A stretch of 64,000 nucleotides of DNA from Hondaea fermentalgiana. Its lineage: Eukaryota > Sar > Bigyra > Thraustochytrida > Thraustochytriidae. This document shows positions 50,101 to 60,100 of the stretch, in pieces. Below the pieces are notes generated by a model. That model ran no database searches. It was not told the origin of the DNA and saw only the letters and a program-made list of their open reading frames with translations. Made by a program: the position numbers and the translations under genes. Position 1 is the stretch's first letter. Every line of letters starts with the position of its first letter. The stretch lies in contig NPFB01000047.1 of NCBI GenBank assembly GCA_014084085.1, positions 116,890 to 180,889 on the forward strand, read 5' to 3'.

Positions 50101-52213
50101 TGGGTGGCGAGGCATCGCCTACATTGAAGGTTCCAATGAAGATGTTGGCCTGCGTCTCGAACCACTCCTGGTTGATGGCGCTCCAAGCGTGCTGCTGCAG
50201 GAACGAGGCATCCGTGACATCTAGCGAGGGCGCGGGCACGGGTTTGGCCGCACGTTGCCGCTTGAGTGTGAATGTCTTGATTTGCCGGCGTGCATTGGCT
50301 TCGCGAAGCAACATGTTTTCCCCGGCTTCGCGCAGCGCATTCAGCACAGAGAGGAACCGGTTTGCCTCTTCGATGGTACGGCAATCCAAGGTAAAATGAA
50401 AGGGCTCAACATCCTGCTCGTCGTAGTCATAGTCTCCAAAAGTCGCGGGAGAGTTCTGGCGCCGCAAGGTCGCCCCCCTGCCGGTGGCTTCCGTGCCGTC
50501 GGGTTCCTTGGCATTCCTTTTCTTTTCGGTCTTGCTCAAGCAAACAAATTTCCATGCGTCGCCGCGGCCGTCGTCGTCGCCATCGTCAAGAGAGCGAATG
50601 CCGGCCTCAAAGACGTCGAACGAGGCGTGCGAGCCTGTGGCTGACCAGACGGGCGGTTCAAGTTCTGGATGGTGGACTCCCTGAAAGTCTACCTGGACGC
50701 GCGTGAGGTGCTTGGCCACCACTTTGGCCGTCAACTGGGCGGGAGACACCACGCGCACAGCAAATTTCTCCTTTGAAGTTGGGGTGATGATGCCCGAAGC
50801 GGTATACTTGAAAAGATGAATGCGTCCCAAATAGGGATTGATGGCCAAGGTGCGCAAGCCCCGCTTGCGCTCGAAGTTGCCCCGAAAGATCGACCACCCA
50901 CCCTGGAAGTCGATCGCGCACGCTCCACTGTTCAGCGTTCTCCGCATCTGCACTTTGACTTTACCAACAAGTGCCCGCTTGAGAGCTTTGCTAATGAAGC
51001 GCAAGTCATTGTGAGACTCAAAGACAATATTTTCCACGACATGATGCAGCGGCAGTTTGGACTCCATGCGCGAGCTTCTTCCCCCTGGAAAGAGTTTCAA
51101 CGACCGAGTGCGCGTCGCCATGCCCTTGAACGAGGTACTCTTGCGGACAGGGGATCGAGGCACAAAGTTGTCGTGGCCTAAGAGGTCCGAGTCATCAGCA
51201 TCGGCTTGCAGCTTGAGCACTTCATCTTCGCTGATGGCCGTTCCGTCTGTTTCGATGTGAAGTGTGAGTCCGAGTGCGTTGTATCCGTGTTGAATAAATC
51301 CAGTGATTTCCGGGAGCCTATATGCGGCCAAAACTCCACCGGAAATATGGCTTACGATCTGCAACAGACGCCTTCGCAAGGACAGCAAGAGACTTGCAGG
51401 TTCTGCTTGCCCAAAGCAATTATACCTCGATACATAAAGTTGTTCCCACTCGACGTCGGGCGCTGACCGCTTGAGCGTGCGCTCGAGCGTGCGTTGATAC
51501 CTTTGCCGCGCGAGATAGGTCGATGCTTCTTCGAGTTCACGTTCGGCCTCAGAGATGTCAAGCATTTCCTGGATATTTTTGATTTTCACTGGCCTTCCTG
51601 CGCGTTGGTCAGCGCGAGCTTCTGCGTCCTCGCGAAGGCGAGCGCGATGCGCCTCTTCGTCGTCACTTTCGGAGTGGCCTTCATCGTCGTTGCCATCGTC
51701 ATCGTCGTCCTCGTCATCGTCTTCCGAGTCGGAGTCGTCGAGTCGAGCACCTGGCCTTTCTGAGGGTGGCCTTGGACTCCCGGCCTTGCGCAGGGTCTGG
51801 AAACCCTGCAGGCGGGGTTGGTCGCTTCCTTGCATGGTCGAGAGATGGCGATGGCGATGCTGCTCCAGGTTGTGATTCCCCTTCCACGTAATCACCTTGT
51901 CGAGCGAGGGTCGCAGTTCGCGCACCGTGTCGAGGAACTGCTCTAGGAACGAGCTGTTTTTGAAGGAGACCGTGACCTTGAAGAGCAACGAGCCGGCCTT
52001 TTTCAGCCGCACCGTTTGCTCGTCGACGACGTGAATGGAGCTCACATCGCGCAGGTTCAGGGTCGCGGTGGCGTTCCCGAAGTCATCCACGAGGATCACC
52101 TTTTGCTTCGCGCCCAGCGTCACCACCTTGAGCGCCACGCTTCCCCTGCTCACGCCCACCTCGTCCACGTCAAAGACCTGCTCCAGCGCCCCTTGGTCCT
52201 CCTCGTGCGGCAT
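47132..52213 (-). CDS. Inositol-polyphosphate 5-phosphatase with PH-like domains
   Basis: Predicted 1693 residues; hydrolyses the 5-phosphate of phosphoinositides or inositol phosphates. A PH-like N-terminal domain (about 10-100, ending with FLDTVRELRPSL) and an acidic linker precede a second PH-like/lipid-binding region (about 400-650). The catalytic domain (about 690-995) shows FIGTFNVG, AIGLQEV, SAVQLGNKGGV, NAHLSAQQHK, FFLGDLNYR, PPTYRWKRG, PPSYTDRILWHS and ISDHRPV, all signature sequences of 5-phosphatases. A C2-like stretch follows, then a C-terminal PH domain (about 1378-1480). The tail is acidic with several runs of Pro (PPPPPSVPPP) and ends TSVPPPPPPL, possible SH3/WW/EVH1 ligands. 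The order is like SHIP-type enzymes with extra PH modules. ATG 52211-52213. Confidence 0.93.
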   Translation of the reverse strand: MPHEEDQGALEQVFDVDEVGVSRGSVALKVVTLGAKQKVILVDDFGNATATLNLRDVSSIHVVDEQTVRLKKAGSLLFKVTVSFKNSSFLEQFLDTVRELRPSLDKVITWKGNHNLEQHRHRHLSTMQGSDQPRLQGFQTLRKAGSPRPPSERPGARLDDSDSEDDDEDDDDDGNDDEGHSESDDEEAHRARLREDAEARADQRAGRPVKIKNIQEMLDISEAERELEEASTYLARQRYQRTLERTLKRSAPDVEWEQLYVSRYNCFGQAEPASLLLSLRRRLLQIVSHISGGVLAAYRLPEITGFIQHGYNALGLTLHIETDGTAISEDEVLKLQADADDSDLLGHDNFVPRSPVRKSTSFKGMATRTRSLKLFPGGRSSRMESKLPLHHVVENIVFESHNDLRFISKALKRALVGKVKVQMRRTLNSGACAIDFQGGWSIFRGNFERKRGLRTLAINPYLGRIHLFKYTASGIITPTSKEKFAVRVVSPAQLTAKVVAKHLTRVQVDFQGVHHPELEPPVWSATGSHASFDVFEAGIRSLDDGDDDGRGDAWKFVCLSKTEKKRNAKEPDGTEATGRGATLRRQNSPATFGDYDYDEQDVEPFHFTLDCRTIEEANRFLSVLNALREAGENMLLREANARRQIKTFTLKRQRAAKPVPAPSLDVTDASFLQQHAWSAINQEWFETQANIFIGTFNVGDASPPKSRDGLSEWIPRSTESKPIKMYAIGLQEVSSKFDEWEKAIAAYLGDNYASPMGVRMWEVVLLVFVHMEELPHINSRSAGSVKTGLRLGSAVQLGNKGGVGIGFRWRDIPICFINAHLSAQQHKVSERNLNYTQIMSKLSLHGPAARIDAFPLEPTLFFEQLFFLGDLNYRVELDFKQAARATTLKNYNLLHLNDQLQHQLKDGTAFHGFTSPIPDFPPTYRWKRGRRELSNKKEQPPSYTDRILWHSHPGSKDSVVLQRYFCADGIMISDHRPVGAEFTLALRHEYSWPLHPLTSPTTREITETRKMVRSGPQLGPLNQNLSLNAASSTLRRLAERVSKKGPKIHGLRLTNGPHATGSNVGNQPTASETGAFADIEAVAVDQEEVLPSSPRRQIALHMEDEGGWTSHNGDFFVAPREAVGLGAPRIQLQNVVVSLDATEDGSPLPSWINMCIASPILHQIEWSAAAAGTELSPDLRAGKKGAQRFAYQGTGAFQDLYYAFDPQIGVPLLKPIVFDPLFLKSQHLFVHLSSPSTKDEEVLSLHHILLNAKTSEQMQEMANNLARPRHVVLNGQSCISLRNVVQAVGGFVSRNGLKAWTAKVTPTIPFSEPIICGGLQIGKLMGEICILPPTEDARRSARKGPGYIPSPSSEEGVFGSLELPPLVRSGAAQVKYHKSYTRVSTRVYLNLYKDGRAFLLSQQIPKRKSVRPTHNVLAVLDMRHVTIDDHLEFSFAVHECRPIGPDASGLVTMLLAVESRSDKLAWIEALESVHSDAAFPQDSDYETDEEVVSSEIRAREASFVRAGASSLSLPSPVVVHDSAWDSGSRNGSQRGGRTLPPPPPSVPPPASMRPSYAYPDEMEPYLQEDPDNIESPPPFYPPDARDAALSEFSDDDVEFGDDESVLKSDDGSKLFRSESVASAAARLTLAVAAIAHGDGRSSEAISRYPPPPPPPPSPSPSDPGDEFDEESSRRSGRRSRWTLTSVPPPPPPL

Positions 52214-52676
52214 CTCGCCCTGCGCACGCTCGCACGCGCGCGCGCACCTGCCGCACGCAAGAGCCCCCGCGGCCAGCCCTGGTCTCCTTCGACACCAAGC
52301 GACACCAAGCCAGCAGCCAGCCGGCCAACGCGATGCGGAGCTGGGCGCGCGTCCTCGGGCGTGCGTCCACGACTATGTATCTCCTGCTCCGAGCGGCGGC
52401 GGGACAGGTGGTAGTAGAAGTCGTCGCCTCCCAGGCCTAGAGCTCTTGTATAGCAGGCGAGCAGGCAAGCCACGCTGTGCTCGCGTCTGCTTGCGCCTAT
52501 ACTAGCTAGTTAGAGCTAGCGAGGCGCCGCGGTGTGCGCCGCGCTGCTCGCCGCTGCTCGCGCCCGCGTACTTCTCGCGCGCGCTCGCCGCCTCCGGTGC
52601 CAGGGGCGGCGCGCGGCCGCGGAGATCGCGCGGCGCGCGGCTCTCTCTCTGCCTCTCGCGCGCGCTGGCGAGGCGA

Positions 52677-52776
52677 NNNNNNNNNNNNNNNNNNNNNNNN
52701 NNNNNNNNNNNNNNNNNNNNNNNNNNNNNNNNNNNNNNNNNNNNNNNNNNNNNNNNNNNNNNNNNNNNNNNNNNNN
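52677..52776. other. Assembly gap (100 N)
   Basis: Placeholder gap about 460 bp upstream of the phosphatase ATG, flanked by CGCG-rich and GAGGCGA sequence. Confidence 0.98.
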
Positions 52777-52878
52777 GAGGCGAGCCGTCGGGTCTTGCCT
52801 CGCGCGCGCTGTCCTGTCCGAGCGTGCACGTGCCGCGCGAGGGAGGCAGCCCCGGCCGGCCGATGCAGAGGCGCCGCG

Positions 52879-52913
52879 AGGGAGGGAGGGAGGGAGGGAG
52901 GGAGAAGGGAGGG
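52879..52913. repeat. (GGGA)n repeat
   Basis: GAGGGAGGGAGGGAGGGAGG-type repeat with G-quadruplex potential, in the spacer upstream of C2CD3. Confidence 0.85.
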
Positions 52914-54158
52914 TGGACGCAGCGGGCCGCGCAGCGCGGCGCTGCGCTGCGCTGCTCGCCGCCCGAGCCGCGCGGCGCGAGGCCGTCGGCGAGGGCTGAT
53001 GGATGGCGCTTTGCTGTTTCTTGTCCTTGCGACCGCCCTGCTTGGCTTGCGCTTGCTTTCCACGCTTTGTTTATTATTATTTTTTCTGGATTGGTGGCCT
53101 TGTTGTCCGTATTTGTTTCTCGATTTGTTTCCCTGTTTGCCGCTGTTTGTTTGCGTGTCGTTTTTCTATTCTCCAAAGTGTAGTGAAAACGATCAGGACA
53201 CCGCACTTACGTCCTCGCCTCGGCTCTTGTCCTAATCAGTCTGGCGTCTGCAAGCGATGATCTCCCTCTCGTATACTTGCACAACAATCTCTCTCTCCCT
53301 CGCTCTGTCTTTGCCTTGCTCACTCGCTCGCTCCCTCGCTCGCCTGCGCGCGCGGCATCCCGGGACATGGACTCGCATCCATTTCGGGATGGCCGCCCTC
53401 TGCTGCTGCTGCTGCTCTGCTCTGCTCTGCACTGCAGCCGCCTACAAAAAACATTAGGGTTTTTCTAATGACTAAAGGTGTGCGCGTACGCGGGGACATG
53501 GGTGTGTACCTCGACGGGGACCCCACCCTCTCCCATCACCTATTTTTTGGCGGCGATGATGCTCAGCTCTCGAGCGGAATTCGCTCGAGAGCCGCGCGCT
53601 GCGCGAGAGCGGGGCGTGGATGGTCGGCATCGGTGCGGCTTTACTTCTTCGTCGACAGTGACTCGTCGCTTCCCCCCCGCGGGCTCCAGGACAGGAGGGA
53701 CGGCGTTCGATCGAAGGCGCAGCAGCAACACCGTCAACACCGTGGGGGAAAAACTCACGGTTAGGCTTGCACGACCCCGAGTCCGAGTCGGGGAGAAAAA
53801 GACAGCAAAGGTCGAACCCCCCGGCCGGCCTCGGGCGGGCGGCGGTGCTGCGGCGCGCTGCGGCCAGGACGGGCTTCCGTCGCGGCGGCGACGCGTGACT
53901 GCCGGCGACTAGCGTCCGGCAAAGCCTGAGGACTTGAAGCCCCAAAACCAACGACCAACCCACCCCTATCCATCGTTGTTGCCGGCCGGCCCCTGCCGGC
54001 CGACCAAGTGCCTCCGCGCAGTCTCTCTGAAGCGAAACAAGATCATTCGCGACTCGCGCGGGGCGCAGACAGTGCAAAGATCTCGCTCTGGTCCAAGACA
54101 TTCCGCTTTGCTGCTGCACGGCTCGCATTCTGAAATAAAAGCAAAGTAGAAGAAGAAC

Positions 54159-57100
54159 ATGGCACTCCAGGCGGCCAACCTTACGGACAGTGAAACCACA
54201 GAGGCCACGAAAAGAGAGCTCGAGGCGCTTGACGTCCCGCTGGGACCTGAAGTCCCACCACGGGTGTATGGTGGTCTTCGAGGTGAGGTGGAACTCAAGG
54301 TCGCGCGATTGACGGTCTTGCGAGGCGCACTTGCTCGCGAAGCTCGTCATACTTCGCTTGCAGTTGCATTTGCGTGGTGGGGACAGGACCCAAACTCCTC
54401 GGCGACTGCTTTTCGGCCACTTGTGCGGCGAAAAGATGATCGACCTGTAGGACCAGCAGCAACCGCTGCGCCTCTCAGTACAAACACCTACTTTCCAGTG
54501 CGCTCCTCGCCCGCAAAACTTGCCGCATATCTGCGGGACGCTCAGACACTTGAACTTCGCGTCGTGCGTGCCGAGGAAGCCACAACAATCGATGGCCCGA
54601 GCTTTGGCGTCGCGACGCTCGAGCTTCAAATTGCCGAAAACGTTGACCTGTCACATCTCACCGTCGACGGCATGCTTCCTGTCCGCGACCCTGCCTCGGG
54701 CACCGAAGTTGCGACTCTCGAGGTGAGTTTCCGCGTTGGTCTCGGGCCTCGTCATAGTTCTCTTCTTGCCTTGGTTGCTGCAAACGAGGCAAAGCGCAAA
54801 AATCCGCCGCTTCGTCTTGGGCGTCACGTGCCATCACCATCGCTCCAAGCTCTGGTTCAGGGTATCGAATCTCTACCACATGAGAATGAGCCAGCATCAC
54901 CCAGCGATACCATGACGGCCTCTGCTCTCTCCTTTGAAATGAACGAGGTCCGAGCAAGTCTGGCAGCCACGGCTTCGCAAGGTGACTCAAGACCAACATC
55001 AGCGAGCAGCTTTGGAATCCACGAGCTCGAGTCTGAGGCTCCTCCATCAAGTGCGCCACGAAGTCCACAGCAACAACATCGACCACAAAACGCAAGAACG
55101 GCGCCTCCAAGCCGTAGACGTCAAAGAGCCACGATGGCGGCTGATCTTGCCATCGAACTGGGCGGAAACAGTGATAGCTTGCAGCACGGCGAACAAGGTG
55201 CTGCCGCACGCTTGCGTGCACTTCGCGTGATCAAGTCGCTCCGGAGTCGGGGGATGGGCCCGCCAACACCTCGAGCACAAACACAAACGCAAACGCAAAC
55301 GCAAACGCGAACACGACGCGCAAACACGGAAGAGAATACGGGCGTAAGGGCTCCAGGTATCCACCACCAAGCCGCGCAAACTCATGTGCGTTCAAGTCCA
55401 AGATCACCATCAGGTCCCGGCACCGCACGAGCACCACCACCTGCTCTAGCCAAGTTCCTAGCCCAAGCCGAACGACTTCGCAATGAAATGGACCGAGCTC
55501 TTGACAATTCGGATATCGAGCAGCCAATGGTCAGCCCAGGTCCAAGCCAAGAGCACGCGCTCGTCGTATACCCGGACGGTCCAAGCTTCGCAGGCCATCG
55601 GCCAAGCTCGCCATGGTACGAAGAACCTCGATTTCCGGAATCAGGCGTTCTTGCCTCAGCTTACGCTCCAGGCGTTGGCGTCATTAACGCCTCGGGGGAA
55701 ACGGCAGATCTCGAAACCTGGATCCCGCAGCTCTTGCACGAAATCGGCGACACCGTAGGGTTCCCGACAGACCCGCTCTTGGCAGCGATGCAGCCTGTTA
55801 CGGCAGCCGTTGCCGCTGGCTTACGATCGGTCGAAAGCGTTGAATTCGTGCTCTCTGAAATTGACGCAAACCCCAAACTTTGGAGCCACAAGTCCTCATC
55901 TCATGATGTAAAGCCAGACTTTTCAATTGAATGCCTTCTCGAATTTCCGCGGTCAGGGAATAGCCCGGACGCGGACCAGGAACGCATCGTGAAAAGCTCC
56001 GTGCAGTTGTCAGCACGCAACAGGTCTACACGCTCGCAGCCTGTCCCTACGGGCACGGCTCGGCGCAGGAGTAGTGCGGCGCCGTCTGATCGAAATGCTG
56101 ACAGACCCAAGCCTGGCCCAAGCAAGACAAAGCTTGATCTGTCGACCACGCGTCACGTGCGTTTCGACCAAGCTACCTTGGAGAAATGGCTCTCTGGCTA
56201 CCTGCGCGTCTCGCTGCTTCGGGACGGCATTTCTGCTGCTACGGGTGCGCTGGCCCTACGCACCGTTATTCTCGCCAACGACCCTCATACTGCAGCATCG
56301 TTGCGTCTTCTCGACTGTGCTGGAATCGCAGGAACTGTGGTAGAATTGGCCAAACAAAGCGCCTCAGTCACCGGAGATCAGGTTCTCGCTACACTTCACC
56401 TCGAGATTACCATGACATCCTCACAGGACGCTGCAACACGTCGCGCGGAGATGAGCTTTGCACGTGCACAATCTGCGGCTCTCTTGAAAGGACGGCCACC
56501 GCAGCCTCCTACGACATTGCCACCACGAGCACCACAGGCAGATGGATATCATTTGCGTCTCGTTCTTGACCGCCTCGAGGTCGCCAAAGGTTCGAGCGCG
56601 TCGTCCATTGAAGCGCTGCATGAACCAATTCAGCTCCAGCACCAAACTGGTGCTCACGGGTACGTCACTTTGAATGAGGCAACTCGATCGGTCGAGTACC
56701 CTGGAAGCACCGTGCGAAGACCCTTTATCATGGAGGCCTATGATGCACATGGAAGTCTTATTGGCTTGGCCAAGCTTCCTGAATCGTTCAAGCTCCCCTT
56801 TAGCGATTGGGTGTCAGTTCGTGATCCTTTTACTGGCAAGGATCGACTCTTTGCTCATATCCGTCTCGAGGAGATGGCCGTGGCCAACGCAACGGACGCG
56901 CCGCGTCCAATCACGCCTCCTCGGCATCCACATACCGAGGAGTCATCGCCGCCGCAAAGTCCTTTCGAGCGCTCTCAGCACTCACCACCATTACAACACC
57001 CCGTGACACCACCACGCCATCGTTCGCCCACAGTTCCACAAGAGTCGCCATCATCAACGCAAACGGGACGATCTCCATCCTCGAGACAAGGAAAACGCAC

Positions 57101-60100
57101 GCCGCAGCCACAGCGACAAGACTCGCCAGCGTCAAGACAATCAACACCAGTGGCGCGTTCCTCGGCGCGAAAGCCGACATCAACGTCATCGCGAGACTCG
57201 ACGCCAGCGAAGTCGTCTGCACCCAGCGAATTGGCTTCTGTTCGTTCACCATCGGGCAGAGGCGTTGTACCCGGCAACGTCGATGATCACTTTGTCGAAA
57301 CCACCGCTGTTCAACACGTCTTTGTTTTTGAGCTTGGATCTCTCTGTTATCGCGGGGATTTGGCTGGCGCGCTCGTCACGTATAGGTTTCCCCTTGTTGA
57401 CGAGGGTGCGTCGATCGAAGATCAGCAGCTTCACGAGCATGAGCTTTGGTGGGACAGCGTGGTTGAGGAGAATAACACGATTGGGCGACACCTCATTGAG
57501 ACGACACAGGCGGACGAAATTCTTGCAGAGTGGCTTGCACGAGAGAATGACAAAATCCGCTTCCGAGTTCTCGCCCCGCCGCCCGGGGCTAATGAAAGTG
57601 AGGCGCGCGAAGATGCGCTGGCAACTTTGTCCATCCACGAGCTTGCTGCTCTCTATCGCAGAGCAAGACGGCTCTCCGATACCGAAGATCAGCAAGAGGG
57701 AGGAGGAAAAGAAGAAGAAGAAGAAGAAGGCGGAATGGGTGCCACACAGCAGACTGCTCGAGCTTCGGCCGTTTTTCGTTTACCCCTTTTGCCTGCGCGT
57801 TCGAGTCCTGCAGCACGAAAGCAAAAGGTGAATTACCTCAAGGTGGCCGTGCGCTACCTGCAGTATGAGACTCGGCAGTGGGTGCGAATTGAAACGCTTC
57901 GCCAAGCGCAAGGGCCCTCTGGAGAACACGCAACGTCCCGGACCCGCTTAGATGCGCAATCAGGCCCGCGACGCGTGCGAGCTTCAGACAATAAACTTGA
58001 TGAAGCCCGCGCAAGGCTCTGCGTGCAAATTGTGCGTGTCTCAGGATTGGAGCAACTTGCGCGCTTGGCTGCCAAGCAAAAGGAAGGAGCTTCTTCGATG
58101 CATTTGGCGGCTGCTGTTGGCGTCAATGCATTCGTAGATGTCTCGATAAGTGTAGGTGCTCATCAATTACGCCATCGCACTGCTGTCGAGCCACGAAGTT
58201 TTGAGCCGGCGTTCAATGAAGAGGTGAGCATCGAGTTTGCTCTGGACAAAGAGGTCCTGGACGCGCTCGGGCGTGCAGAGGCAGTCATTCGTGTCTGGCA
58301 TCAGGAACCTAACGCTGCCATGGCCAAAGGTCAAACGGTTCTCTTAGGATCTGCTCGAGTCTCCCTACGTGATTTGCTCTTGTCCCAGTCTGGAGCCCGC
58401 GGCGACTTTGCGCTAACGTCTCCGGTCGATGCCAATATCGACGACAAAACGCGAGCGCACCCCCCACTTGGGCATGTTCGCGCCGCGATCTTTTTCGAGC
58501 ACCATCGTGAGCTCGCGCAGTACTTTCCTCCCGATGACCTCGCCACACCCTTTTCCTCTGCCGCGCACTACATTGCCACGGATGCAACCTCCGTTGATGA
58601 TGACGATGATGACGATGATGATGATGATGCATTTGGAGAAGGAGGAGAACACGTCGACTTCGAGGACGATTACAAGGACAGCATTCTGCCACCTGAGTCC
58701 GCGGCAACGGACGAGCATCTTGTTGTCCAAGACAATTTGGGGGTCTCTTTGCCTCTATTGACCGGCGAGGCCGAAGAGGGCTCCGATGACGATGAACGTA
58801 TCGTGCTTCAAGCGCCTTTGTCAACACCTTTGAACGATAGAGGAGACGCTGCCTTGTCTCCAACACAAGATCGGTTCGAAAGTGAAAATGACAGCATGAT
58901 GCAGCCCTTGTCTGCGTCACGAGGCGGTGGCATGCTTTGCGTGAGTGTCGAGGAAGCCATGCACTTGCCCATGGTACTTGTGCGGGACAGCCTACAGCCG
59001 CCGCTTCCGTATGTGTCATTCGTCCTTCACGGCCCAAGGTTCTCAGATGCACGTCACACGCAGCCCAATCCAGATGGGAGCTCGTGCAACCCGCGTTGGT
59101 TCGAAGATCTCCGGCTGCCTATCGAAAACCTTGGCCAGCTTCGTGATGGCATTCTTCGCTTCCACGTATGGCATCGGGCTTCTTGGCAGAGGGACTCTGT
59201 CGAAGACCACGGAAGCGTTGTCTCGGAAGGTGGGGCCCGACATCCGCCTCCGGGCTTGGACTTTGATCCCTACTCGAACGGTCTTGCGCTGCAGCATCGT
59301 ACCATAGCAGAGACGTCTGCTGTTTTTGGGGACAATGATATTTACTTGGGCACCGCGGTCGTTGATCTTTCCACGCTCGATGTTGGTATCGACCGCGTTC
59401 ATGGCTGGTATCATGTCATCGACGCGGAGCAACGTCGCGTCGGCCAAGTCAAGGTCAAGGTCTCGATCGTACGCGCATCTTCTGGCGTAAAAGACAACGA
59501 CTTTGCCGCCACTTCAGCCGAAGAGACTGTATCTTCAAACACATTTGCTTCACGAGACGTTTCTGGAAAAGAGGATGCAAAGCATGACCAGGATTCCGAG
59601 GCAGCCCTTTCGCCAGCAGCTTTGGCAGACGCAATGCAGAGTCTCGATTTAGTATCGGAGCGCCTGCGAATGCGCATGTTGCGCCTGGAGAACTCGAGTC
59701 CAGCCCCTCAAGACAATGCCGGCGCCTCGGTTGACCGCCAGGTGGCAGATGAAAAAGAGGACCAGCAAGAAAACGATGGTGGGATTACTATGTGCAGTCA
59801 ATCTGGATCGAATATTGACGTAGAGATCCCACCAAGTGGCGCAAGTGGCGATCTGGAAAGCCTTGACCTCAACGATGGCGTCGCGCCTGTTGAACCTCCT
59901 AGACCTCAGGATACAGAGACGCTACATTCCACCGAAATCATGCACACTTTGGAGGATGCGGACAATTTGTCTCCCCACCCGTTTGATGGTGCTGCTGCGG
60001 TAGAATCCATTCACACCACGTCCGAGGCCAAGGGCGGCATCGGCGAGTCCGACCTGGTCGAAAATACCAAGACGGGCGAGGAGAATTACGAGGTTGTCAA

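Larger units (their letters stand above)
52214..54158. other. Divergent 5-phosphatase / C2CD3 spacer with gap
   Basis: 1.9 kb of very GC-rich sequence near the phosphatase start, an assembly gap, a (GGGA)n run and a T-rich stretch near 53060-53170. Frames in it are Arg-rich and unsupported. Confidence 0.5.
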
